From positions 88,859,632 to 88,923,631 of the forward strand of contig CM035407.1 in NCBI GenBank assembly GCA_020310875.1: a stretch of 64,000 bases of DNA, in the 5' to 3' direction. A program made the position numbers and the translations under genes. A model generated the notes under the pieces. The model made no database searches and was not told where the DNA came from. It saw only the letters and a list, made by a program, of their open reading frames with translations. How positions within the stretch are numbered: the stretch's first letter is position 1; every line of letters begins with the position of its first letter. This stretch comes from Ceratopteris richardii. Taxonomy: Eukaryota; Streptophyta; Polypodiopsida; Polypodiales; Pteridaceae. Positions 1-11,364 of the stretch are shown here, in pieces.

Positions 1-273
1 GTATGGAAGTGCGAAAGCCTATCACTATTTATTGTGATACTCTTGGCAGCATACAGTTAGCACGGAATCCCATTTCCATGCTAGAACGAAGCATATTGAG
101 GTACATTATCACTTCATCAGAGAGAAGGTATTAGCAGGTGATATTGATCTTATTTATGTGAGAATAGATGAGCAGGTTGCTGATATTTTCACTAAAGCAC
201 TTGGAGGAGAGAAGCTGAAGAAGTTTCGAAAGATGCTTGGATTAGATGACATGACATTGAGCTTGAGGGGGAG
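1..273 (+). mobile_element. Ty1/copia 3' end: RNase H tail and polypurine tract, cut by window edge
   Basis: This is the last part of a copia polyprotein, the C-terminal RNase H region. Visible family signatures include a frame reading close to [13 protein letters not shown] and then [16 protein letters not shown], the usual end of plant copia pol. The frame runs straight into a purine tract (GAGGGGGAG, 265-273) that primes plus-strand DNA synthesis and marks the LTR border. The rest of the element lies left of the window, so completeness cannot be judged. Confidence 0.85.
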
Positions 274-655
274 TGTTGAGATATCAATCTCAACATGTGA
301 TGATTGAGGATGACACGTATCAGTTTTTCGTTTCTCTGACATGTATAATGGTCACGTCCGTATGTGCCAGGGATACTTCATTGAGCGTTATTAGATTTAT
401 CTACCAAGAGTGATGGCACATTTGTTACTTGCCAGCTCACTCATCCGTGGACCTTAGATTTTTCCTTATGTACTAATCTTTATATATTGCACTAGTTGTA
501 TTCTTGTTTTGAGGTCATTCTTGTACATTACTTTTTATGTAATAGAAGAAGAAGAAGAAGATCATTCTTCCTTGCCTCAATCTGTGTGTGTGATTTTCCT
601 TGAGAGTGAGAGTGTGTGTGTGTGAGCTCTCTTCCTTATCTCCTTCCTTTTTACA
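274..655 (+). repeat. 3' LTR of the copia element at the left edge
   Basis: It starts TGTTGAG directly after the polypurine tract and ends ...TTTTTACA at 655, giving the TG...CA termini of an LTR of 382 bp. The first 22 bases (274-295) form a perfect 9-bp inverted repeat, TGTTGAGAT/ATCTCAACA. A TATA-like TTTATATATT lies near 479. A short GAA run (about 545-560) and a TG run (about 613-624) sit in the downstream half. The right border is inferred, and it coincides with the start of similarity to another copia LTR on the opposite strand. Confidence 0.7.
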
Positions 656-2690
656 AAAAGCACATGAACAAAAGAAGGAAGAAGAAGAAGCTTGGAGTAC
701 AATGCACAATACTAAATGTATTACCAAATAAATGTAAAACGATAAGTAACCTATTTGGGTTATATGCATATATACAAGGCAGGGGAAGAAACCTGCTAAA
801 GAGGGAGAAAAGTGCCTTGAAAGTCTTAAGTGTGTTCACACACATCATTATCAAAATATATCAAGAAATATCCCCCCTAGGAGCAATGCAGTGAACAAAA
901 AGCTCGCACTCATGTATGTATGAGGAAGTGCCAAGCTATGTGTAATCAACACACAAAAGGAAGTAAGACCAAAGCTTTGCAGAAAGCTTCAAACTTCTCC
1001 CAAGGTAGAGCCTATATGAAAAGGTCGACAACATTCTCCTGTGTGGGCACATATGCCAAGCTTATGCCTCCATTAGAGAACCTCTTCCTGACATAATAAT
1101 AGTGCACATCAATGTGCTTAGTGCGAGCATGGAACACAAGGTTCCTTGCAATTGCCAATGTGCTCTGACTGCTAGTGAAGATGATGTTTGTAGAACTCGG
1201 ACCAACACCCAAATAAGCCAAAAGGCATGTGAGCCACACACACTCAACAATCGCTATGAAAGCTGCCCTATACTCAATCTCACAACTAGAAGTGGCCATA
1301 GTGGGCTTCTTCTTGCTCAACCAAGATATGCATGAGCTACCAAGCATGAAGCAAAAACCAATGGTGCACACACAATTGTCATAGCAACTAGCCCAATCAG
1401 AGTAAAAAAAAGTAGCTAGTGGTCATGATCCCCCCTTATGATAAAACAATCCAAGTAGTCAGGTACCACTCAAGTAGTGAAAGATACACTTAATAGCCTC
1501 TACCAATGCTTGACACTTTGACAATGCATAAACCTACTCATCTATGAGAGATCAAACTAAATATTAGGACTAGTTATGCGTAAGTAAATCAAGCATCCAA
1601 TAGCTTGCTGATAGAGAAAAACATCAAATGCATCTCCAACATCATGAAGACTCAATAGTAAACCTATTTCCATAGGATTGCACATAGGTTTGCAATCTTC
1701 AAGGCCAAAACACTACAATAATTTGTTAATACATTTTGTTTGACACAAAGCTATGCGAGCATCAACTTGCATAAACTAAATGCCCAGATAATGATGAAAA
1801 TGTGGCAAATGTAACATCTCAAAGGAGGCATGCAAATCAGCCTTAATATCAGAAATATATTTCTCATTAGGACTAGTGAGCAACAGGTCATCAACATAGA
1901 TAAAAATGATCATAAACACATCATTTGCATGCTTAAAATATAAGGTGTTCTTAGTTGGAATATTCTCAAAACCATGTGCAATCAAGTACATGTTTCTTTT
2001 CGTACCAAGCACGTGGTGCTTGCTTCAAACCATATAATGCTTTTTTTAACGTGCACACTTTGTTTTCATGCCCTTTCTATACAAAACCATGGTGCTGAAA
2101 AACATACACTTTTTCATGCAAGTAACCATTCATAAATGCAGGTTTAATGTCCAATTGATGTACATTCCAACCATGATGGGGTCTAAGTGCACAGATGCTA
2201 TGAACAGTAGTCATTTGACATGTGGGTGCAAAGGTCTCATCAAAATCAATGCCTCTTTCTTGAGCATAACCTTTTGCAACAAGTCTAGTCTTATACGTGT
2301 CAATTGTTCCATCAGGCTTATGCGTTAGCTTCTAGACCCATTTAGTTCCAATGGTCCTTTTTTCCAGGAGGCAAATTGCATAAAGTCGAGGTACCATTCT
2401 TCATAGTAGCATCATATTGAGATTCCATAGCAACCATTCAATTTTTTGAATTTTGTGCTTCATCAAAAGGAAGAGGTTCGCTCCCATCATAAAGACTAGA
2501 GGCAACCATTGCATACCAATCTGATGCAAATGAAGCACTATGAGAGCCTCAATGAGTACAATATGACAGAGATGCATCTAACTTGCTATCTCACAAAGTT
2601 TGCAATAACCAATTAAGCAAAATTTTTGCCTCCTCTATATCAGCCCTCTCATCAATAAGTGTTGTACATTTAGCAAGCCTAAGTGCTCAG
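656..2690 (-). mobile_element. Ty1/copia remnant (RT, RNase H and partial 3' LTR)
   Basis: On the minus strand this carries copia RNase H (about 980-1375; matches such as SSCISWLSKKKPT, then [19 protein letters not shown]) and pieces of reverse transcriptase (about 1430-2420, including FIYVDDLLLT). Positions 656-866 match the LTR of the sister element at 11365-14930, followed by the complement of a polypurine tract near 871-878. Similarity to the sister ends around 2690, so gag, protease and integrase are not seen. The copy is broken many times and clearly old. Its LTR remnant abuts the LTR ending at 655. Confidence 0.85.
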
Positions 2691-3733
2691 CTAAATATTC
2701 ACGACTAAATTTTCATCTTCTTCATCCCAAAAGAGGAATTATATGTAAATACATGCTTTTCATTTTGACATAGTTACCTTAGACAAATGTAAAAGTTAAA
2801 AACGGATGGAAGCTCATGGATTTAGGAGAATCCAAGCCCTGGCTTTTTTGGTGAAGGAATCAACTCAAATCATCCCTAAAGTGTAGGAACACTTTTAAGT
2901 ATGGGAAATTCAAAATTTAAATTCACTTGATGAATATAAATAGAGGTGGTTTAGTCATGGGGCTATATGGCCATTTATGAGAGGATTGGAGCTACACCAT
3001 TGAGCATACATTGAGCTCAACTCATGTATGAGTAGTCTATTACACTTCCCTTGTATCATATGTTCATTAATATACATAATTTGATACAATTCTTCTAGAT
3101 AATTTCTGTCTAATGCTCTCTATTGTATTTCCATTACTTTAGTGATCTTGCAAAAATGATTTCTCTATGTGTACTTGATCATTCACTCCAATTTAACTTC
3201 GTAGATTTAGATTGAAGTGTCTACTATATATATCAAGTTTCACTAGTTTTGGCTCAGCCAAGCTTGAGATTTGAAGTGAGGAAGTGGACTCTGTCTACAC
3301 ATCTTCATGCTCCTGAAATGTAAGGATGATGCCCCTGACTTGCAAAACTTATTTCTCAATGTATGATGTCTCTAAATTCACGAGGTAACTTGTATTAGCT
3401 ATCTATACACTTGAATTAGATGTGTGCAAAAGATATTTGATAAATTCATACTAGGCTGTGAGCTCTGAGCAAAACACTGAGCACTTCTATTCCCAAAATA
3501 GAAGGTTTCTTCACAGTTCTAGTACATCCAAATCATTTGTTTTGATGCAAACTTTTGGAAGTGATATTCCAAAGTACCTGGGCATAAATGCATTATTGTG
3601 AAACCAAAGGAGTCTATCAAGTGTCTGTGGAGCTATCTTGGCAGGTGTAGATCACGTTATGTGCAGCATCAACTCATGTCTGGAGCATACCAATCTATCT
3701 CCTCAGAATATTTCAGAGTAGCAACAAATCAAC
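2691..3733. other. No gene seen; AT-rich, possibly leader or LTR of the copia remnant that follows
   Basis: No coding similarity is recognised. A TATA-like element (GAATATAAATAGAGG, near 2933-2947) followed by about 150 bp of T-rich sequence would fit the U3/R/U5 layout of a plant LTR belonging to the gag remnant at 3734. I found no primer site or second LTR copy to confirm it. Confidence 0.3.
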
Positions 3734-4985
3734 ATGGGAGATGGATTTCCTTCATCAATAGAAAAATTATATCGAGGTAAATAATCAGCTTGGTGACTTA
3801 GAATGGAAGCTTATCTTCATGGAAGACACCTCTATGGTTACATTTTGGAGATGAGATGATGCCAATTCTCAGACGCAAAGGACAAACAACTCAAGAAGAA
3901 CAAGAAAGGTTAACCACATGGTGCTCAAAGGATGTGCTAGCAAGGTCATACATTCTTAACTCAATCAATACTTTTTACTTCCACACATAAAGAATTGAAA
4001 GACTTAATAAGAGACTTGGAATGCTCTTGAAGCATTCTTCTCATCAGGCACCAAGCCAAGGAAAAACCAACTATGGATGGATTTCGCTACACTCAAGAAG
4101 ATGTGCAAACAATGTGACTGATTTTGTCACCAAGATGGACATATCATATAAATATTGGAGCATTGGAGAGATCATTGATGAAGACCAGATAGTAAGGCAA
4201 GTGATCAATGGAATAAAGGCAAATGACAAATGGGAAGCTTTCACCATAGGCATGGATCTCTACATCGATATGCAGGTTCCTCATTTCAACACCCTCATGG
4301 GACAACTGCTCACACATGAGGAAAAGCTTACGAAGAATGGAGACAACTCAAAAGGTAATCAATCCTCTACCCTATATATAGATAAGAACAAGAGTAAGGA
4401 TGGTCAAGGCAAGAGTAAAAAGTTTGATGATGAAGGTAGTGCCTCTCAAGAAAATTTTGCATGTAGAGGTAGAGGTTCAAGAGGATGAGGTAGGGGAGGA
4501 AGACAAGGCACGAGATCTCAAAGCTCCTCTCCATGTGCCATATGTGCCTTAATTAACCACATTACTGGCCTACAAACCAAAGAGGAAGAGGATACAACAG
4601 AGGTGGATATGAATTCAACAACAACAATGGTGACAAAAAAATCATACAACAACAATAATCATAAAGGAGGATATAGAGGAAGGAGAGACTACAACAACTA
4701 TGAAGATAATCAAACTCAAGAAGACTCATTACTTATGATGAACATGACCATGAATCAAGGTAAAGTAGCTGAACATGTATTCCATATAGACTCAAGTTGC
4801 TAAAATCATGTAGCAGTCAATTTAGCTCTACTTGTAGACTTGGAGAATCCAAGGAACAGACATGAAGTCCAAATAGGAGATGACACAAGGCATCCAGTGG
4901 AGAAGGTAGGAAATGTAAAGACTTTAGATGATGGTGGAACAAAGAAATCCCAAATTGATGATTATGAAGAACTTGAAACAAGTCA
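3734..4985 (+). mobile_element. Ty1/copia remnant: gag, zinc-knuckle region and start of protease
   Basis: The region begins MGDGFPS and carries a copia gag of the UBN2 type (for example IVRQVINGIKANDKWEAF), a basic linker, a fragment resembling a zinc knuckle (CAICALINH) and the lead-in to the protease (HIDSSC, then NHVAVNLALLVDLE). The same order and closely similar residues occur on the other strand in the element at 35403-39743 (IINGIKDDEKWESF, MNMTSKQGKDDEHLFYIDSGCSNHVVGN), so the two are one family. Integrase, RT and RNase H are absent. The copy is broken in several places. Gag would form the particle shell. Confidence 0.8.
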
Positions 4986-5039
4986 AGAATCAGAATGAAG
5001 TCAAAGAAATGATTTGGGGAAGTGAAGAGATCTAAAAAA

Positions 5040-5265
5040 TATAGCATGTATACATATGTACATTACAGATGGAAATTCTTGTATTATGAGTGTAGATGAT
5101 CCTTACGATGGTAAGAAGTAATGTAATAGATGCAGGATGAGTCTAGAAACATATGTATATAAGTCAATGATGTAAAGAAATAAGAGAGAGAGTCATTAGA
5201 ACCAAGTGTCAAGGAGATAGATGTGTAGAGAGTCATGTTCAAGAGTTAGCGTCGAGTCTTTCTCT
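5040..5265 (+). repeat. LTR-like AT-rich tail after the gag remnant
   Basis: There is no coding capacity. The sequence has a TATA-like ATGTATATAAGTC near 5152 followed by purine-rich GAGAGAGAG, resembling the promoter-to-R part of a copia LTR. No second copy and no TG/CA ends could be paired, so this is a tentative assignment based on position after the gag/protease remnant. Confidence 0.3.
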
Positions 5266-5329
5266 GATTGCTCTCAGCCTGATCATGTGGATAGGAAGTC
5301 TTTTGTACACATCTAATCTCTTGCAGTTG

Positions 5330-7797
5330 GGGCAAATGAAAATCAATGCCTTCAACTTGTGAGTAGCCCTGTGCAACAAGTCTTGCTTTGTAATTTTCTA
5401 GAGTACCATCAACCTTGTACTTTAGCTTCCAAACCCATTTGGTGCCAATGACTTTATGCTTAGGGGGTCGATCCACTAGCTCCCAAGTTCCATTCTTCAT
5501 GATATTGTTGTATTCTATTTGCATGGAAACCCACCAATTTGGATCATGGAGTGCCTCTTCCACATTGATTGGTTCCTTTGCTTCTTCTTGAATGAGATCA
5601 GCCATCACGGCTATGTTTACAATATGGGCACTTGGCTATCTCTGTTCCTCTATTCTCTCTGATGGCCTCAGTCCATCTGCAACATGTTCTAGTGACTATG
5701 GGATGGGGTTTGCAGAATCATAGAGCTGCTTCACCCAACATGGAAATGGCTATTTCACTTGGGTGATGGTAGGTTGGTGACTTTTAGACTCATCATCTAA
5801 AGATGATGCTCCCTTCTCTTGTGTAGAAGGTATATCTCTTGGGCTAGGTTTATAGTGGATTTCCCCTTTGCCTGATGATAAAGTGGAAGATTTCTTTTCC
5901 TCCTCCTCTAGATGTGGTTGCTTCTTCTTAAACACGACATCGCAACTCTTAGTGATCTTCTTAGCCTCACGGTCATAAAGATTATAAGCCTTCTTATCTT
6001 TGATATACCCTAGGAAGATGCATTTGATGTTTTTTGGCTGAAGCTTGTTTCTCTACCTATCTAGAACATGAACATAACATTCACTTCAAAATACTTTGAA
6101 ATGGGAAATAGAAGGCTTTTTACCAATGTAGGCTTCTTCTGGAGTCTTTCCATAAAGTTTCTTGGTGTAGCTTTGATTCAAGATGTAGACAACAATGTTG
6201 ACAATCTTTGCCCAAAATTGATTAGGCAAAACCTTTCCTTTCAACGTGCACCTTTCCATCTCCATGATGGTTGGATTTCGATGTTCTCCTACAACACTCC
6301 ATTGAGGACTATGTGCCACTGTGAGTTGATTCTTGATTCCCTTACTCTTGTGGAAATATTTAAACTATATTGATGTGAACTCACCACCACCGTCGGCCTT
6401 GAATTTCTTTATCGTCTTCCCTATTTCAGTTTCAACAAGCTGAAGCCATTCTTTAAACTTACCAAAAGCTTGAGCTTTATTGTGAAGGAAGTACACCCAC
6501 ATCTTCCTGCTATAGTCGGCGACAAGTAATATGGTGTAGGAAGATCTTCCCAAGGCCTATGTAGGCATTTTTCCGCACAAGTCAACATGCACCACATCTA
6601 TAGGATAGCTTGTTCTATTCTTGCTTTCTTGTGGAAACACCTTCCTTTGTTGCTTGCCTATCATGCAAGCTTCACATGGTTCCTTGATTTCTACAATGGA
6701 TGGTAGGTGTGCAATAATACCCCTACCATGCATATCCTTTTGTACAAGGTATCCAATGTGGCCAAATCTCTCATGCCATAGCTTACTTGTGCCCACATTT
6801 GTAGTGGTCGTAAGAGCACACAACTCATACAAGTTGTTCTTGCTTATGCCTGTCGCAACAATGTTGTTGTTACTGTCCATAATCTTAGCTCCTATCCTAA
6901 TGAAAGATACTTGATGACCTTGATTAGTTATAGAAGCTACTGAAAGTAGATTTTGTTTTATTTGTGGAACATAGAACACATTTGAAAGCTTTCTGATATT
7001 ACCATTAGAGTAAATTAAAGAAACCATACCTTTGCCCTCTGCAAAACATCTTGCATCTTTTTGTCATTATTCTTTTTGTCTTGATCTTTTGAAGAGTTCG
7101 CTTGGCCTCCTCTTGCATTTGCTGTGAATGCAGCGTCTCCTTTGCTACCACCACTCGTCGCCTTGAACTGTAGCTCCTCCTCCATGAGTAAGGCATTGAA
7201 TTCTTCAAAAGTTGGTGGTTGAGGATTGATTTGAGTATTAAGAGCAGTTACCAAACCATCAAACTTAGGTGGACATATTCGAAGACAACACCAAGCTAAC
7301 TTCTCAATTGACTTTTGTACACTTGCTTTTGCCATTTGATCTTGTAAATTCTTTATGCGAGTGATAAACACCTTTGCAGTCTCCCCATCAGCAAACCTTT
7401 CTACTGCTAGATGATTCTCCAAGTTCTGAATCCATGTGTGATTACGAGTTTCATATTGATTTCTCAATATATTCCATACTTCACATGCCTCAATAATATG
7501 TTGAATGAGAGTCAGATCACTATCAGAAGTACTTGTAATTAAAGCACAAAGTGCATTTGCATTTCTACATTTCCAAGCACATAGAAGATGAGCATCAAGA
7601 GGAATCATTCGACTAGTATTATTTGGATTAGGTGTTTCTTGGGGCTCATGATCAGTCCCAAGAATAGTCTCCAAAAGCTCATATGAATCAAGGATAGAAG
7701 TGATTTTAAAATTCCACATAGTGTAGTTTGTACGAGCAAGTTTACCTTTTGTGAAGGTTAGTGGTCGTATCCACAACATTGGGATGATCGGCATCAC
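5330..7797 (-). mobile_element. Ty1/copia gag-pol region, 3'-truncated (same lineage as the element at 19134)
   Basis: Reading from 7797 downward: gag (about 7030-7797; TKGKLARTNYTMWNFKI, then [19 protein letters not shown]), GAG-pre-integrase (about 6560-7030; LWHERFGHIGYLVQK, CEACMIGKQQRKVFP), integrase (about 5990-6560) and the start of reverse transcriptase (about 5330-5608; GTKWVWKLKYKVDGTLENYK). Each block aligns with the young copia at 19134-26744, showing a shared lineage. Similarity stops at about 5330, so most of RT and RNase H are missing. Several breaks are present. Primer site and 5' LTR follow on the right. Confidence 0.88.
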
Positions 7798-7950
7798 TAC
7801 TGCTCTTATTTAGGCTCCACCTACTCGTGTTGATGAACCGCCTTGATTCCTAGTTGTAGATGATGATGCACCACTTGAAATCTTCTCTCTTTTATTGTTG
7901 AGATCTCTACAACCTCTACACTTTTGCTTTTGCACCACTTAGAGCCTCTT

Positions 7951-7964
7951 GAGCTTTGATACCA
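7951..7964 (-). other. Primer binding site, initiator tRNA-Met type
   Basis: On the minus strand the sequence reads TGGTATCAAAGCTC, matching the usual plant copia primer site (TGGTATCAGAGC) complementary to the 3' end of initiator tRNA-Met. It begins one base from an LTR end (...CTTACA), and its position between LTR and gag supports the assignment. Confidence 0.8.
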
Positions 7965-8270
7965 TGTAAGAAAATAACAACATAGTGGAATAGACCAGTA
8001 GACAGAGTTGAGAGAAAAATGTAGACAAAGATAGATATAGACGGAGAGATAGAGAACTCAAATTCTTAGATGTTGAGCGTAATGCAGTTACGACGATGGT
8101 GTTGTCCACCCGCGTACTCCCAATGTGGAGCTGGAGGTCTACATATTCCTCATCCAACTTGGTGTATGACTCAAAAGAATTATCATGCTCTTCTATACTC
8201 CAATGCTATGTGGAAAAACAACTTGGAATTGGGTCGGACTAATGGTTATTCGAGGAGTTCCTTCCATGGG
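7965..8270 (-). repeat. 5' LTR (partial or complete) of the copia at 5330-7797
   Basis: The border next to the primer site is clear (TGTAAG... on the plus strand). Within it, a GCGGGTGGACAAC block near 8107 matches the CACGGGTGGACAAC block in the LTR of the young copia at 19134, confirming the lineage. The outer border is not visible; 8270 is a guess from loss of similarity. Confidence 0.55.
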
Positions 8271-8289
8271 AGTTGTTAGGTCATCCTGA

Positions 8290-8870
8290 TTTTGTTGCTA
8301 GAGGCACTTATTCTGCTCCATTGTTGCCAACATGTGTCATCACAGAAGGCTTAAGTTCCTTTGTAGTTTGGCATTCCTTGCATTCTCTTCACGTAGCATC
8401 TACTCCAAGTTTTGGACTGCTTCTATATCCACTCCTTGTACCTTGGTATTTAGTTCATCATGTGCTTGTTGGTAGGTTACTTGGCTTGTAATCTACAGTT
8501 ATCTTCTAGTGCAGTCACTCTATTTGTAATTGTTGTGACTCATTCACGAGGACCACAGTTCCTTCTCCTAAATATTGATAATCCTATTGGAGTTGTGATA
8601 CACATTGAAGCATCATATTGAATGTATTATGTACAGATGTAGATGCAAAAGTGATAGGGATGAATGTAGGGGGAATGGGAGGTGGTATGGGAGTTGTGAA
8701 TGCTATGCTTGATAGTGGTGATGTGGGTGGAGGGGGGATAGGGGATTGTGGAAGTGTGGGGGGAGGGGGTGGTACTGTGGGCAATGATATGTCCATAGGA
8801 TTGGAAAGTGTTGTGCATGTAGGTACTACCATGAGAATAGGGATCGTAGGTGCAGTGTGCATGGTGTCCA
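8290..8870 (-). pseudogene. Proline-rich plus coiled-coil-like coding remnant of unknown identity
   Basis: On the minus strand a 95-codon open stretch (8584-8871) is dominated by Pro, Ser and Thr with runs such as LPTVPPPPPTLPQSPIPPPP. Further down the same strand another frame continues with an amphipathic, Gln/Glu/Leu-rich stretch (TALEDNCRLQAK). A proline-rich head before a coiled coil is seen in N-terminal gag-like regions of some plant retroelements, but no diagnostic motif is present. Identity is unknown and function should not be assumed. The plus-strand glycine-rich frame over the same bases is its mirror image. Confidence 0.3.
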
Positions 8871-8879
8871 CATAAAGTG

Positions 8880-10070
8880 ATGTGGTTGCTATTGTGCATG
8901 AGTAGGATGGGATACCATCAAGGAGGAGTGATTATGGAAATCTTGTACATCTACCTACTTCTTGCATCTCTTCATTAGATTGGGACTCTCCTGATCAATC
9001 AGTATTTTCAAGTTTTCGATGCAAGATGAGAGATGACATTCAAAGGGAAACGTGATCAAGCCAAATTCCTTGAAGGGTAAAGATTCAATGGTTTTTTCCT
9101 CTTCACATTTTTGTACCAGTTTTCAAAACATTCTATTACAAAAAAGAAAAACAATGTGGCTGAATAGAAGAGTTCCAATTTAAGAGATTGATGATGTTTT
9201 AGGTAGGGAATGGGATAGCAAAGAAGTTCAAAAGCTAGGAACTATATAGTTGACAAAACCTAAAAATCTAATTTTTTTTTTCCAAAGTATCCTCTACAAA
9301 ATGAGCATATGGCCAATGTCAAAATATCATAAAATTGCAAGTACTGACATGTTTACCTACATAGTAAATTATTGACACCACTGTATATAATCAGTTACCC
9401 AATAGATGCCAAGTAGGCTTATCGAGCACCCATGAACAACTATCATACATCTCCTATGGCAAGATTGAGTAAATCTTTGACCTACATCACCGAAGAGACC
9501 CCAATATTTGGGTGTCTCCCAGTTAAGAAAACCTCACCACGAACCTCTTTATCAAACGTAAAAGGCTTTATGCAAAAACTGTAACCGCTATATCAATTAC
9601 CACATGGACATACATAAGCGGTATCCAAAAAAGCATACATGGTGTGTATGTGCTCAATATATGCAGTAAAATGACACTAAAAGGCTGAATGCACAGCCCA
9701 AAAACTAGCCAACAACACCTGCAAGTGTCTGTCAACTCTGATGTTTTAGGCTCAAAAACCTGCATAAACTTGCAGCGGCTGCTTCCACCAAAAATGCAAA
9801 CCTTTTGAGAAACCTATAGTTTGACGAGTGTGCTGAAAACACAGCCCCAAAGCTTGATACTTATTCTTGGAGAAGTACAAAGAACACTCTTCATGATGTT
9901 CTTGAAACTATGTGAAGAGGACTATGTGTGAAAGTAATCCAAAATGGCTCCAAACAACACCCCAAAAATGCTTAAAAAATAGGCTTTGAAAGCAAAGAAT
10001 GAAGCTTTGAGGGACCAAAACATGTTCAAGGTAATGACAAGCTTTGTCATTCCCCTTCTTGAGACACCAA
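8880..10070. other. No gene or recognisable repeat seen
   Basis: Both strands have only short open frames with no family resemblance. Composition is AT-rich with short A and T runs. Confidence 0.5.
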
Positions 10071-10570
10071 AAGAGTTTAGCTTAGTGGCAAGAGATTGCC
10101 ACGGTTAAGCGGGGGGGGGGGGGGACAATACGAGGATGAGTGACCTCGCGAGAAGTACGAGGAACCTCTATCTTCCTTGATCAATGAGGTCCTCCCTCGC
10201 CCGTAGCCAACCGCACCAACATTGACTCCGCTGACTCGAATGAGAAGGTATGCCAAGGTATATGAATTAATTGCCACTTTAGCTGAAAGCCTTGGGTGGG
10301 TGGGCGGGTGCTTGCTTCGCTCACACAAAAGGAACAAATCTTTTGCATCAAAATGCTCTGATACTAGTGAAGTATTTTGATGGCAATGCACCATAGTGTG
10401 CTCTCCTTCTTGAGAGCTCCACGAGGATATCCTTGGAGTAGAAAACCAAGCTCCTATGGCTGCACATGGTACTCCGCACAAAGCTTGCAAAATACACACA
10501 AGAACATAGTACATAGGGAGCACGAACACAAACTTCTTAGGTGTTACAAATGCGGTCCAACTTACAATCT
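10071..10570 (-). repeat. Possible retroelement border: primer-site-like motif and G14 run
   Basis: On the minus strand TAGTATCAGAGC (10355-10366) differs by one base from the copia primer site TGGTATCAGAGC, and the flank on the far side could be an LTR end (...CTTCAC). A homopolymer of 14 G lies at 10111-10124. No gag or other retroelement coding sequence is visible downstream on that strand, so this may be a chance match. I could not pair any LTR. Confidence 0.2.
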
Positions 10571-10872
10571 GTGATTGACCAAGCCATTATATGTTTTATT
10601 AAAGAACATATACAAAGAAGTGTCCAGTGGCCATTTGGCCTTTCATATGGACACTAACGGTAACATTATTGAGCTTTGGGGAAGTGGCATCATCGATCCC
10701 TCCTCATTGTCGCTAATGTTTTTGCCTAACTAGGAGATAAAGGCACTTATGAATCTCTTTAGCTCTCTTCCAAAGAAGAACATTATGAAAAAACAAAAAG
10801 AGTTAAGGAGCACATGCCTCATCAAGGCACGTATGAATCTCTTCAACTCTTTGGGATGAAACCCTCGGTCAT
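10571..10872. other. No gene; short direct repeat
   Basis: The only structure is a direct repeat in which AGGCACTTATGAATCTCTT (from about 10740) recurs as AGGCACGTATGAATCTCTT (from about 10826). Nothing else is recognised. Confidence 0.4.
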
Positions 10873-11067
10873 ATGTTTGCCAAGACAGACATTCTAAAGA
10901 GGATTTGCCTAATCTTCCAAGTGTTCGGTCCAAAGCCATCTTTAGAATCCTTTAGGAAATGGTTCTGTAAGGAGTGGTTTTTCCATGGACTTAACATTAG
11001 TAAGGGTCAATTCTTATTGGCTAACCTGATTCTCTTAATTTTTGAAAATGATGAAATGGATTGGTAG
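10873..11067 (+). pseudogene. Short fragment weakly resembling a DUF4283-type domain
   Basis: This 64-codon open frame contains FGPKPSLESFRKWF followed by a hydrophobic strand and an acidic turn. The G-P-(K/R)-P-S start, the Trp/Phe pairs and the FLLANLILLIF strand recall DUF4283 domains found in plant LINE-associated zinc-knuckle proteins. There is no zinc knuckle or reverse transcriptase nearby to support this. It is either a relic of a LINE-type or host gene, or a chance frame. Confidence 0.2.
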
Positions 11068-11121
11068 GCCTTAGTGTTGACTCATATGGAGTGGTAACGT
11101 GTATGAAAACACATGCTTTAT

Positions 11122-11364
11122 TGTTGATATATTCGATAATAATATGTATGAACATAGTTGGGACCATGTGGGCACTCTTTTCCATCTTAAGGAGGTTTTT
11201 CCCCCATCATGTATATATGCCTATAACCCATCATGTATATATGCCTATCATGAATCCACTTTTCTTTTTCTCTCAAAGTTTTCACTCAATCTTTTCCAAT
11301 TCTTAAGCTTTTTGCTCCCTAAAGGAACTCTCCCTTCCACTTGTATTCATTCCCATTTTCATAT
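11122..11364 (+). repeat. Lone copia LTR or LTR remnant, plus orientation
   Basis: It begins TGTTGATATATT and follows the LTR of the element at 11365-14930 in the opposite orientation: similar spacing of GGGCACTCTTTTCC, AAGGAGGTTTTTCCCCC and a CATGTATATATGCCTAT block. That last block is duplicated here (about 11207-11249). No polypurine tract precedes it and no primer site follows, so it behaves like a solo LTR or cut end. Its right end touches the other LTR at 11365, giving a head-to-head pair. Confidence 0.6.

Noticed and set aside
7951-7964. tRNA gene fragments at the TGGTATCAGAGC-type sites (also 19712, 24484, 38734, 51592)
   Set aside because: Each is a 12-14-bp primer binding site next to an LTR; no cloverleaf can be drawn around them.
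8618-8875. Plus-strand glycine-rich 85-codon frame
   Set aside because: It is the complement of the proline-rich minus-strand stretch; composition is explained by a biased G-rich strand.
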